A DNA stretch of 64,000 bases from Corylus avellana (lineage: Eukaryota > Streptophyta > Magnoliopsida > Fagales > Betulaceae), in contig NC_081545.1 of NCBI RefSeq assembly GCF_901000735.1, positions 21,104,100 to 21,168,099 of the forward strand. Reading direction: 5' to 3'. The stretch's first letter is position 1. Each line of letters opens with the position of its first letter. Shown here in pieces: positions 49,301 through 58,278 of the stretch. The notes under the pieces are model-generated. The model did no database searches. It was not told the origin of the DNA and saw nothing but the letters and a program-made list of their open reading frames with translations. Both the position numbers and the translations under genes were made by a program.

Positions 49301-52300
49301 GTTCGCTAGTTGGTGGTCGGGTGGGAGATCTAGTAGTGCCGTGGTGTGAAAGATGGCTCCCCTTTGTCTTTTATGGTGCCTTTGGAAGGAAAGAAATGCA
49401 AGATGCTTCGAGGATTTGTCAAGGAAACTTGAGGACCTTGTTCATTTCTTTTTGTACACTCTCTTCACTTGGACTGCAGGCTGGCTTGCTCCTATAGTGA
49501 TTAATTTTCCTGATTTCCTCTCTGTGTTCTCTTCTCTTTACCCAGCTTAGTCGCTCTCTTGTATACTCCCTGTGTACTTGCGTTGCGCCCCTCTGCGCTC
49601 TTTAATGCATTATTACTTATAAAAAAAATGAATGTGACATTTGTATCCTTGGTTCCTAAGAAGGCGGTTGCGATAGAGGTGAAGGATTTTCGGCCAATTA
49701 GTTTGGTGGGAGGGGTGTATAAAATTTTATAAAAAGTCTTAGCCACTAGAATGAAAACTGTTTTGGGAAAAATCATCTCTAACTCCCAAAATGCTTTTAT
49801 TGGGGTGGCAACAAATTTTAGATTCTGTGCTCATTGCTAATGAATGTTTGGATGGTCGGATGAGGTCAAGGGTGCTTGGTGTTATTTGTAAATTGGACTT
49901 GGAAAAGGCTTATGACCATGTTAATTGGGACTTTTTGTTGTACTTACTAAAAAGATGTGGGCTTGGAGAAAGATGGAGGAGCTGGATAGAGTGGTGTATT
50001 TCGATGGTTAGATTCTCCATTTTGGTAAATGGAACGCCATAAAGTTTCTTTAATAGCTCACGGGGGATTCGGCAAGGGGACCCGATGTCGCTGTTACTAT
50101 TTGTGTTGGTTATGGAGGCATTGAACAGGATGGTGAATGCGACAGTAGAGCAAGGTTTATTATCAGGTTTCTCTGTGGGGGAAAGAGTCTTTTCAGATTT
50201 AGTGGTTTCTCATTCTTTATTTGCTGATGATACTATGATTTTCTGTGAAGCATATCCTGTACAAATCCGGTACGTACGCCTTATGCTCTTGTGCTTTGAG
50301 GCAGTTTTGGGGCTGAGAGTTAATCTTGGTAAATCAGAACTTGTTGCTATAGGGGAGGTGGAAAACATTGGGGTTTTGGCTAATATTCTTGGGTGTAGTG
50401 TTGCGGCATTGCCTATGAAGTATTTGGGTTTGCCACTAGGGGCGAAGCACAAGGATTCATCTATGTGGATGGTATACTTGAACAGATAGAGTGCCGTATG
50501 GCAAGATGGAAAAAATTGTATCTATCAAAGGGTGGTCGCTTAACTCTTATAAAGAGTACGTTGTCTAATCTCCCAACTTATTTTTTATCATTGTTTCTTG
50601 TTCCTATGAGTGTGGTCAAAAGGATTGAGAAACTTCAAAGAGATTTCTTTTGGGGAGGAATGGGAGATGAACAAAAATTGCATCTTGTTAATTGGAACTA
50701 AATATGCCGTCCCATGTGGGCCGGTGGTCTTGGCATTAGGAATATACATAAGTTTAATCAGGCTCTCTTGGGGAAATGGTTATGGAGATTTGCGACAAAG
50801 CGTGAGGCGCTTTGGTACAAAATAATAAAAGCCAAGCATGACGATCAAGGATGGTGGGTGGTGTTCGAAGGAGGTGTCAGGGTCTTATGGGGTGGGTTTG
50901 TGGAAGAATATTAGTAGAGCTTGGGATACTTTTGTAAAAGGTGTGCGGTTTGAGGTGGGGATGGGGTCGAAAGTTCGCTTTTGGCATGATATTTGGTGTG
51001 ATGATCAACCGTTGAAGCATGTTTTCCCTTCCTTGTTTGGTATGGCGAGGTACAAGGACGCGTGGGTGGAGGATAATTTTAGTTGGAGGAATGGGAGGGT
51101 TGAGTGGAATGTCCTTTTTGTGCGCTCTGCCCAAGATTGGGAATTGGATGGGGTCTCATCTTTCTTGGAATTGTTGCTCTTGTAAGGTTTTTTATGGTAA
51201 TGCGGACCGTATTCGATGGTCCTTTTCTAAAAAGGGTATGTTTGAGGTGAAATCGTTCTATAAGGCCTTGTCCAATCCAGATTGTGGGGGGTTTCCATGG
51301 AAGAGTATTTGGCGCTCTAAAGTGCCCTCGAGAGTGGCATTTTTTGGGTGGACTGCGGCTCTCGGTAAAATTCTAGCACATGACAATTTGCAAAAGCGGA
51401 GAATTGTGGTAGTGGAATGGTGTTGTATGTGTAAGAAGAATGGGGAGTCTGTAGATCATTTGCTGATTCATTGTGAAGTGGCTACCCGGTTATGGAACTA
51501 TGTTTTTACTTTGTTCGGTATTGAGTGGGTCATGCCGCAATGGTTCATTGACTTCTTGTCTTGCTAGAATCAGGTGGGGGGTAGGGTAATCTGTAAAGTC
51601 ATTTGGAGGATGGTTCCTTTGTGACTCACATGGTGTGTTTGGCGGGAGAGGAATGCTCGAACGTTTGAGGATAAGGAGTGTTCGGTGGATGGGATGAGGA
51701 AGAATATGATCTCTATGCTACACCTGTGGGTGTTGGCTCATCATCGTAGTGTGGTCCCGAATTTAGATGAGTTCTTGAATATGGGCTCTTTGTATATTTC
51801 GTAGAGGCTTCTATTGTATATTTTTTTTGTATTAGGGTTGCGCCTCTCTACGCTTTTTTCAATAATATTCTCATTACTTATAAAAAAAAATGATTTTGGA
51901 GTTTAGTTAGAGGTAGAAGTCAAGGGCGTTCAATAACTGATTTTGAAGTTTAGTCATTTAGTCTTTCTTAGTGAATGGATATGACTGAAATATGCTTGCC
52001 AGAGAAAAAGAAAAGAAAGGAACTACCTTTGGGCTGTTATTTGGAAATTCATTTATACATATAGTATCTGCTGTTGCTCCTATTGCAAATGTTGTAATTC
52101 TTATCTGTCTTTTATTGGAAAAATTGTCTTCCAAGTTTTTTACACTAATTTGTGGACTTTTGGGTGTTACATGCAGTTTACAAGTTTGAAGATGACCTGT
52201 CAAACCGCGAACGTGCAGCAGTGCATTTATTATGCAGGAAAATGGGTATGACTTCCAAGAGTACAGGGTAAGTGCTCTTAGTTATGTGTGGACTTTATTT

Positions 52301-55300
52301 TACAGTGATGACCGTAACATTTAAAATTCAAAAAGAACCTTACCTGCTGCTAGATTTCTAGCTTTGTTCTTCCAAAGAAAAGTTGATGCCTTCACATCTT
52401 TAGGTCTAGCTTGAGTTAATCATTTGCTAATATAGTTTCTTATAAACTTCGGATAGGCATGGGAGCCAACGGCGAGTTTCCGTGTACAAAACTAAAAAGA
52501 ATGTTGACAACACCAAGGATTTGGACAGTCTCACTTATTTGACATTTTCGGAAGAGGCAAACATGGTTTTACAGGATTTGTTTACTCGATACCCACCTGA
52601 TGATGGAGAGGTGGACAATGCAATGGTTGGGAAGAAAACTGAAAAAATTGATAAAATACGACAAAAGAAAGATGATATTTTCTGCAAGCCTTCAATGAGT
52701 GGAGCAGAAATTGCGAAGAAAGTGGAGTCACTTGCTTCAAAAATGGAAAAGGTTGCATATTTGAAGCAGGTGTTTCTGACTTAATGAACTCATTAGAGTC
52801 TTATGAAAACTGTTGGATGCTTTGCATTTTTATGGTTTTCTTGTGAAAGAGTGGTTTCATTGTGAAAGATTTCTCTGATCTTATGTGTGCAGGTTACTAA
52901 AAAGAGGTCTGAGCTTCCAATTACATCCTTCAGGAATGTCATTACATCGACAATTGACTCTCACCAGGTTATTTGAAAATTTACGTTTCCTAGAAATTTG
53001 TCTGGTAGTTACCAGTTTGCAAATTGCATTAGGCATGACATTACTGCTGATACTCCTCATATAAATCAACTGTGTCCTTGTACCAACTTATTTGGATATT
53101 GTGCACAAGAATTTGTGTTTTTACTACTATATTGAACTGTAGTTTGGATGATTGGACTTCAGGTTCATTATGGAATACTTACTGATTTTTCCTTGTTTCG
53201 AAGCAGGTAGTTCTCATATCTGGTGAGACTGGGTGTGGAAAGACCACGCAGGTTACGAATTCTTTGCTTTGTCTTCTTTGTGGTATACTTATCACAACTT
53301 GTCTGAAACTCGGCATTTAAGTTAGTCCTTTTTGATTATGTCGTTTTTCTTAATAGTCCATATGCCCCGAGTTCTATACTTACATAATTGTGCATCATGT
53401 GTGAAGTATTTGATTGGGTGGTACACCTTTTTTTCTTGCATTTATTTTTTTGAAAAAATGAGATTAGAATCCAATAGTGATGTAGGACACAGTAAAGATG
53501 ATTATTATGCTGATTATGGATATTTCTAGCTGGCTAAAGGGTGGAAAAATGGTTAGGGTTTGAAATATCTAACAAAAGGGAAGGGTTCAATTATGCTCTC
53601 TTAGGTAAATGGCGTTGGCGCAATGGGCTTGAGAGAGGGGCGAGAGTGGTGGTGGACTCTAAATATGGAAGTTTATGAGGAGGGTGGTGTTCTAGTGAGC
53701 CAGTTGGGGCATATGGGGTGGATTTATGGAAGAATATTATGAGAGATTTGGGGAAGTTTTGTAGTCGCAACATATTTGAGGTAGGACATCGCCCAAAGGT
53801 TTGATTTTGGCATGATCTTTGGTATGGGAATATGGCCCTTAAGGATGCCTTTCCAATTTTATTTGGTATTGTTTGTGCAAAGGATACTCTTGTCGTGGCT
53901 CATGTGGAATTTTCTAGAGGTGCCATTTAGTGGAACATGAGCTTTGTTAGAGTGGCTCAGGATTGGGAGGTAGATGCCTTTGCTTTACTCTTTAGGATGT
54001 TGTATTTAGTAAGGGTGAGACAGGAAGGGGAAGACAAGTTGTGGTGGGTCCCTTCCAAAAGAGGTTTGTTTGGTGTTAAATCTTTCTACAGGGTCATGGG
54101 TTGTCATGATGGCTTATGTTTCCCTTGGAATTGTGTTTAGAGGACTAAGGTTCCATTGAGAGTGACATTTTTTTGTGGTTGGCAGCTCAAAATGATCTTT
54201 ATCATGGACAATCTCTGGGAGTGGTGCACCATTGTGGTTGATAGGTATTGTATGTGCAAAAAGAATGGAGAATTTGTGGACCATCTTCTTCTTCCTTGTG
54301 AGGTTGCTTGTGCCATTTGGAATGCTTTCTTCACTCGATTTGGGTTGTCTTGGGTTCTACCGAGACGAGTAGTTGAGTTGTGTTGATGCATTGGTGATAG
54401 AAATCAAAGTGTTGCTGTGTGGAAGATGGTGCCCTCATACCTTTTGTGACATGTATGGAGGAAAATGAATGATAAGAGTTTTAAAGACCGTGAGAGGACT
54501 TTGGAGGAGATTAGTTTTTATTTTTCAACACTTTGTATCTTTGTACTGCTGCTTATTTTTCTCATTTGGTGATTAGTGATAATGATTTTCTTGTTTTGTT
54601 TATTCTAGTTAGGGGGCTTCTTTTGTATATTCCTGTGTACATTAGGGCACCTTACATAAAGCGAAGGAAGCCAGAAGTCCAGCTGTTTTGAGGCTGGGAA
54701 AAGTGCAGTTGAACATTGTTTGGGTGGCTGGTTGCGTTTCTTTGTAGGTTAGGTTTTGATGAGTTGAATGGAGAAAAGAGCAGAGCTTAGTAAATAGTGG
54801 TTGAGGATATAAAAAGGGATTTTTTCAAGACCTGGTTAGGGAATTAAGAGCTTTAATTAGTGCAAAAAAAAGGAGGAATGAAGTAGAGAAATTGACGAAG
54901 CAGCTAAGAATCATTCCTGGGGTTCCTTGGGCGTAATCGCTAGTTTGAATTGCATCACACAATCATACATAAAAGCGTTTTTATAGGCTATTCCCACTCT
55001 TCTTACAATGGCTAGGGTTCCTAAATAAAATAAAAAATAAAAAAAAGAAGTTAAAAGAACTTCTTAAGCAAGTGGGAAACTATTAAAACACAATAAAATA
55101 AGATGCTAATCAGGAAAGGAGACTAATAGGCCTCTGGTACAGCCAACTCGAGCAAATCTAGAAATTAATATAACCCAGTTTACTCCGGCTGTCTTTAGTT
55201 AAACTTTTTTTTTTTTTTTCTCGGAGCAACAACACCTTGATTAAAAACTGAAGAAATACCAAATACTGCTACTAACCCAGCAGCTACCAACATTAAATTA

Positions 55301-58278
55301 AAAAAAAAAATGGAAAAAGGGCGTAATTGTAACTAAAGTTGCCTAGGAAGGGTGACAATTAGCCCCATATAAAAACTAGACCGTATTTTTTATTTACTTT
55401 GTTCTTGTTATTCCAAGAGCTTTTTGCTGCTGCATCAAACAGTAAGCAAAATTTAAAGTGGATGCCACTTTTAACTAATTTGGAATATTGAGGTAACTTT
55501 AAAGAAGAAGGAAAGCCTATTGTAATGCTCGTGAAGCTCTTCAGTAAATATGAACTAACACTATCATTAGAATGGACAAGTAGTTTTTGTGGTGATTTTT
55601 AAATATATTATATGTCTACCAATTACACAACACAACAGTTGGTATACTGTAAGGGATTAGGAGTTACTGTTTCCCTGTATCACTTGCAATTTGTCTATTG
55701 GTATGAATTGATTTTTAGTACAGGTAATTTTTCTAGGTTCATTTTTCTCTTTCTAGTTAGGTGATTCTTTTTGTATACTTTCGGTGTACTTAGGGACGCC
55801 TTACGCTTTTAATAAAAGGGATTATTACTTATCAAACAAAAAAATTTCTAGGTTCGTCACATGTGGACATTAGTTAACAGTTGCTGGTGAAAATAATGCA
55901 GGCTAAAACAGCGAACTTAACTGAGGGTTTGCAGTTGAAATAGCATAGAACTGAAAAAGAATCAGAGTTGTTGTCCATGGGCTTTGAATGGTGACATGAA
56001 CAATACTGTGATCAGTAGCTTGGAAGTTTTTGAACTTCTTTATGTTTTATTGATAGTGGCATATGTTAGGGTAATTAAATAGGATTTTATGGGTTGGTTG
56101 CGGTTGGAAGAGGTTCTGTTGTGGTAAAAAAATTAAAGAAAAAGTAGAAAGTGAAGGAGAAAGAATTAGGAAACCTTGGGGTCTCCCCAAGTCCTTCTAG
56201 GAGTCACACTTACAAAATTATAATGGAGTCTCATGATAAAAAGAGAGCTAAGTTCCTGAGAATTTCATTCATCAAGTTCTAACAATGCTTGTATAGTAGC
56301 CGAGTCCTAGCTTAATATGGAAAAGTTAAAAGCTCTTGTTAAAATAATTTTACCAACTAAATATGACTCATTCTCTTACTAGGAAAGGGAAACCTAACAA
56401 AAAGAGAAATAAATCAGTCGAAACTCAAACAAATACGACAAACTTTAAATCCAAACAATCCAGATTTGGTAATGTACCAAACTATCCCCTGCTATGATTT
56501 TTTTCCTTAATTAGGGAAGGTTGAAAATACGTGTAGAAATCATGGTAGTGCCTTTTTTGGCAGCACATTGATTTGCAAAATTTTAGGATCCCAGTCTTCA
56601 TGTCTGTTGGTGTGTGTTGCTTGCCAATGAGATAGTATTGGTAAACAAAACCAAAGTAAAGTTTAATTGCTAGTCTCACTATGGAGACATGCTTTAGAAT
56701 ATAAAGATTTGGATAAAGTTTTCCTCCAAATTGTTCCTCAAATCCAGTTTATTAAACTGACATGTGTCTAAAATGTATGTGATTCTCACATGCATTTTTA
56801 ATAGAGCATGTAAGAATCACATTCATTTTGGATACATGTCAATTACATTTTTAAAATCTTGAATAATAAATTTTACTTATCAAAAAAAAAGGTTGGAGGA
56901 AATTTTTTCAATCCAGTTTGAAGGAAAACTTTGTGCTATAGATTTTAGGTTAAGTAGGACTAAGATGTGAATATCATATTTATCAAAAAAAAAAAAAAAA
57001 GATGCGAATATCATTTTAACAAAATTAGGAAGAAAATGTGTATAATGTGAACATTGTCGGCCAAGAAGTCTTTAAAGTTAATTTGAGATGGATGAGGACA
57101 TAAGATGTAAAATATATATTAGAAGTGGAGAAGTGCATTGTGGGGGTATATATATTAGAAGTGCCAACCTCAAAGGGTAGCTCAATCGGCTAGGGACCAC
57201 GCCTCATGAAGTGAATGTCATTAGTTCGAGTATCTTTTTCCCTCTCCCCTTAGGACCAATTACTTTTTTTTTTTTTTTTTTAAAAAAAGTGCCTTTTGGT
57301 TGCCAGGAGATAGATGTATTTTTATACTTAATCCTAGTTCTAATTTCTGATTTTCCTGATAAAAAGGCATTCATGGATCCAATCATAGTAATCTCTCAGT
57401 CTTCTCTATTAAAAAAAAACTAGGACTATTATATGCATATTTTGATCATATAATTATATGTATGTAGATTATGATTGTAATAAGCTCACATTGAGTTTCT
57501 CAAGTTTCAAAATCCAAGTGTAATAGGAAGTTTGATCTTAGCCCTACCCACACTGACTTTTATGAGTGGATTTTTAACTAGAATGCAATGTTACCAATCG
57601 TCATTACCAACAAAGAACAGAGCAGTGGACACTAGGGGCTATGATTATATATGTTATTAATATATATTGCAACTATATTACTTAAAGAACAGAGCAATTG
57701 TCATTCTCTAATGAAGAAACTTAAAAATCTTGATCTGTTGTATGATGTGCTATAACTTTTCTTATGATTTTCTGTGTCCTTAGGGGCTCCTTACGCTTTT
57801 TGATATATACAATATTACTTATAAAAAAAAAACTTTTCTTATGATACTTTGTTTGGTTCTTTTTGGTCAGTTATCAAGAACATGTTCAGCTTGTGATATA
57901 TCATGATTTTTGCTAGCAAATAGTGAGATCGCTGTATGTAGCGAAACACTCATGTGTACACATCGATATACTTCGATATTTTTAAGCATTTTCTTGGTGT
58001 TAGTGTTACTAATATTCATATCAATTATCGTCCAGGTCCCTCAATTTCTTCTAGATTACATGTGGAGTAAGGGTGAGGCTTGTAAAATTGTGTGTACTCA
58101 ACCTCGACGTATCTCAGCGACCTCAGGTGTGCACTCATTGCCATGAACTCCAAATTTATTATTTTTCTAATTTGTTGACTCTTAAGACACAATTTTGAAA
58201 CTGAGTAATTTCTTTTTAGTTGCTGAGAGAATCTCTTATGAAAGAGGAGGGAATGTTGGAGATGATATTGGATACAAG
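43267..58278 (+). CDS. DExH-box RNA helicase with R3H domain (NIH/DExH2-DExH6 type), 5' part
   Basis: Seven exons (43267-43399, 52177-52267, 52457-52769, 52893-52967, 53207-53251, 58036-58126, 58220-58278), all with GT-AG borders, join into one frame of 807 nt (269 codons). In order they encode a lysine-rich start ([10 protein letters not shown], likely nuclear signal), an R3H single-strand nucleic-acid-binding domain ([16 protein letters not shown], residues about 53-68), a linker, then the helicase core: Walker [17 protein letters not shown] (motif Ia), and [10 protein letters not shown]. These ATPases unwind or remodel RNA, probably in the nucleus. The DEIH box and the rest lie beyond the window or in later exons not found here. 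The ATG fits the family start. Introns 1 and 5 are unusually long because of LINE insertions. Identity rests on remembered family features, not a search. Confidence 0.92.
43400..44150 (+). other. Helicase intron 1, upstream part without insertions recognised
   Basis: T-rich intronic sequence with no repeat boundary seen before the L1 ORF1 text begins at about 44150. Confidence 0.5.
44220..45810 (+). pseudogene. L1 A ORF1 (RNA-binding protein), degraded and interrupted
   Basis: [15 protein letters not shown] with [13 protein letters not shown], and further on [19 protein letters not shown], are the usual plant L1 ORF1 N-terminal pieces. They are in different frames and followed by an acidic C-terminal part (44471-44838). 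A similar ORF1 N-terminus occurs at 62109-62660. The frame is cut by the 882-bp Harbinger-type insert. Confidence 0.75.
44839..45720. mobile_element. PIF/Harbinger-type non-autonomous element, TAA duplication
   Basis: Ends gggttcgtttggtata (44839) and ctaccaaacaaggcc (45720) are inverted relatives. The subterminal parts match over ~45 bp (ggaatggctattcc), and taa flanks both sides (44836-44838, 45721-45723). The ends and 3-bp TAA duplication fit the Tourist/Harbinger group. The interior has a 152-bp direct duplication (45179 and 45331 starts). Confidence 0.85.
45812..47046 (+). pseudogene. L1 A ORF2, endonuclease region and pre-RT
   Basis: Starts [14 protein letters not shown], followed by LQETKLE and VGVYGPSS, the APE-type endonuclease that nicks target DNA. 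A frame-broken stretch follows, in which the second half of the endonuclease (SxNxR-D-R catalytic part) appears deleted. The well-preserved frame 46350-47012 then encodes the Z-region ([22 protein letters not shown] text, [15 protein letters not shown]). Sequence ends where L1 B was inserted, at the 13-bp target atgaatgtgacat (47034-47046). Confidence 0.88.
47047..49627 (+). mobile_element. L1 LINE B, 5'-truncated, inserted in L1 A
   Basis: Flanked by a perfect 13-bp duplication atgaatgtgacat (47034-47046, 49628-49640). It starts inside ORF2 and ends in the L1 3' signature (ttgtatactccctgtgtact … attacttataaaaaaaa). The insertion points the same way as L1 A and was the later event. Confidence 0.93.
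47059..49550 (+). pseudogene. L1 B ORF2: reverse transcriptase and C-terminal zinc region
   Basis: Continuous pieces: 47059-47691 ([46 protein letters not shown]), 47760-48932 ([22 protein letters not shown] with the catalytic F-A-D-D box, [19 protein letters not shown]), and 48957-49550 ([17 protein letters not shown], then C-x2-C and H-x-C zinc-binding-like [18 protein letters not shown]). Only a few stops or shifts separate them, so it is the best-preserved LINE copy here. Lacking the endonuclease, it cannot move by itself. Confidence 0.92.
49641..51567 (+). pseudogene. L1 A ORF2, reverse transcriptase and zinc region (continued)
   Basis: Resumes L1 A after L1 [36 protein letters not shown], then 50085-50489 with [11 protein letters not shown] (catalytic F-A-D-D) and KYLGLPLGA, 50465-50701 ([20 protein letters not shown]), and 51019-51567 ([29 protein letters not shown]). 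More stops and frame changes than in L1 B agree with its being older. Confidence 0.9.
51890..52176 (+). other. Helicase intron 1, downstream part
   Basis: Ordinary intron sequence leading to the tacatgcag acceptor. A short direct repeat (tgattttggagtttag / tgattttgaagtttag) occurs at 51890-51950. Confidence 0.6.
52177..52267 (+). CDS. Helicase exon 2 (R3H domain)
   Basis: 91 nt after a tacatgcag acceptor, with gtaagt donor at 52268. It encodes [17 protein letters not shown] and onward; R-A-A-V-H is the R-x3-H signature. Confidence 0.92.
52457..52769 (+). CDS. Helicase exon 3 (R3H tail and linker)
   Basis: 313 nt after acceptor cttcggatag. It encodes [14 protein letters not shown] and a charged linker ending in [10 protein letters not shown]. 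Donor gtgttt follows at 52770. Confidence 0.92.
52893..52967 (+). CDS. Helicase exon 4
   Basis: 75 nt, 25 codons ([13 protein letters not shown] … STIDSHQ), the conserved lead-in to the ATPase core. The ag acceptor and gt donor keep phase 0. Confidence 0.92.
53207..53251 (+). CDS. Helicase exon 5 (Walker A)
   Basis: 45 nt encoding [15 protein letters not shown], the ATP-binding P-loop (motif I) of DExH helicases, with clean splice borders. Confidence 0.95.
53590..54660 (+). mobile_element. L1 LINE fragment in helicase intron 5
   Basis: Encodes the C-terminal end of ORF2 in broken frames: [44 protein letters not shown] (53937-54140), and [17 protein letters not shown] (54156-54386). It ends in a variant of the L1 3' signature (ttttgtatattcctgtgtac) without an A-tail. 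Confidence 0.85.
54670..55730 (+). other. Intron 5 sequence; possible minus-strand retroposon end
   Basis: Mostly plain intron. At 55206-55290 a T-run followed by ctcggagcaacaacacc, read on the minus strand, looks like the A-tailed 3' end of a retroposon. Confidence 0.35.
55741..55844 (+). mobile_element. Very short 5'-truncated L1 3' end, ~104 bp
   Basis: It carries only the last part of the L1 3' UTR (ttttgtatactttcggtgta … attacttatc plus A-rich tail). Flanks are an 11-bp duplication tttctaggttc (55730-55740, 55845-55855). Confidence 0.88.
56715..56932. mobile_element. MITE-like inverted-repeat element
   Basis: The left arm (aaagttttcctccaaattg … gtgattctcacatgc) is mirrored in inverted form by the right arm (gcatgtaagaatcacattc … aaggaaaacttt). 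In the right arm an extra piece ending tacttatcaaaaaaaaa looks like an L1 tail. The superfamily is not clear and no target duplication was identified. Confidence 0.6.
57166..57286 (+). mobile_element. tRNA-derived SINE in intron 5
   Basis: gggtagctcaatcggctag resembles a pol III A box, and a cattagttcgagt stretch the B box, in tRNA-like order and spacing (cacgcctcatgaagtg lies between). A T-rich and then A-rich tail follows. Flanks carry aagtgcc (57159-57165 and 57287-57293). Confidence 0.8.
57769..57830 (+). mobile_element. 62-bp L1 tail with 15-bp target duplication
   Basis: It contains only the end of the L1 3' UTR (tgtgtccttaggggctcc … attacttataaaaaaaa) between perfect copies of aacttttcttatgat (57754-57768, 57831-57845). 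It shows how short an L1 insertion can be. Confidence 0.92.
58036..58126 (+). CDS. Helicase exon 6 (motif Ia)
   Basis: 91 nt after a tatcgtccag acceptor. It encodes [13 protein letters not shown] and [12 protein letters not shown], and ends in phase 1 at gtgtgc. Confidence 0.94.
58220..58278 (+). CDS. Helicase exon 7
   Basis: 59 nt after a tctttttag acceptor: [20 protein letters not shown], then donor gtaatg at 58279. Intron 7 runs to the end of the window; no further exon was found. Confidence 0.93.

Larger units (their letters stand above)
44150..51889 (+). mobile_element. L1 LINE A, near full length, with two later insertions
   Basis: The element runs ORF1 (about 44220-45800), ORF2 (from 45812), then the L1 3' end and A-tail at 51805-51889. 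It is split by a Harbinger-type element in ORF1 (44839-45720) and by L1 B in ORF2 (47047-49627). It sits in the sense direction in helicase intron 1. The exact 5' end and the outer target duplication were not found. Stops and an internal deletion in the endonuclease part make it inactive. Confidence 0.85.

Noticed and set aside
57166..57286. A genuine tRNA gene
   Set aside because: The A- and B-box-like words are present, but no cloverleaf with matching acceptor arms could be drawn, and a SINE-type tail and duplication follow.
43267..58278. Helicase as a processed or dead pseudogene
   Set aside because: Introns are present, all visible splice borders are GT-AG, and the joined exons keep frame over 807 nt with the key motifs. 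Whether the unseen 3' part is intact cannot be judged here.
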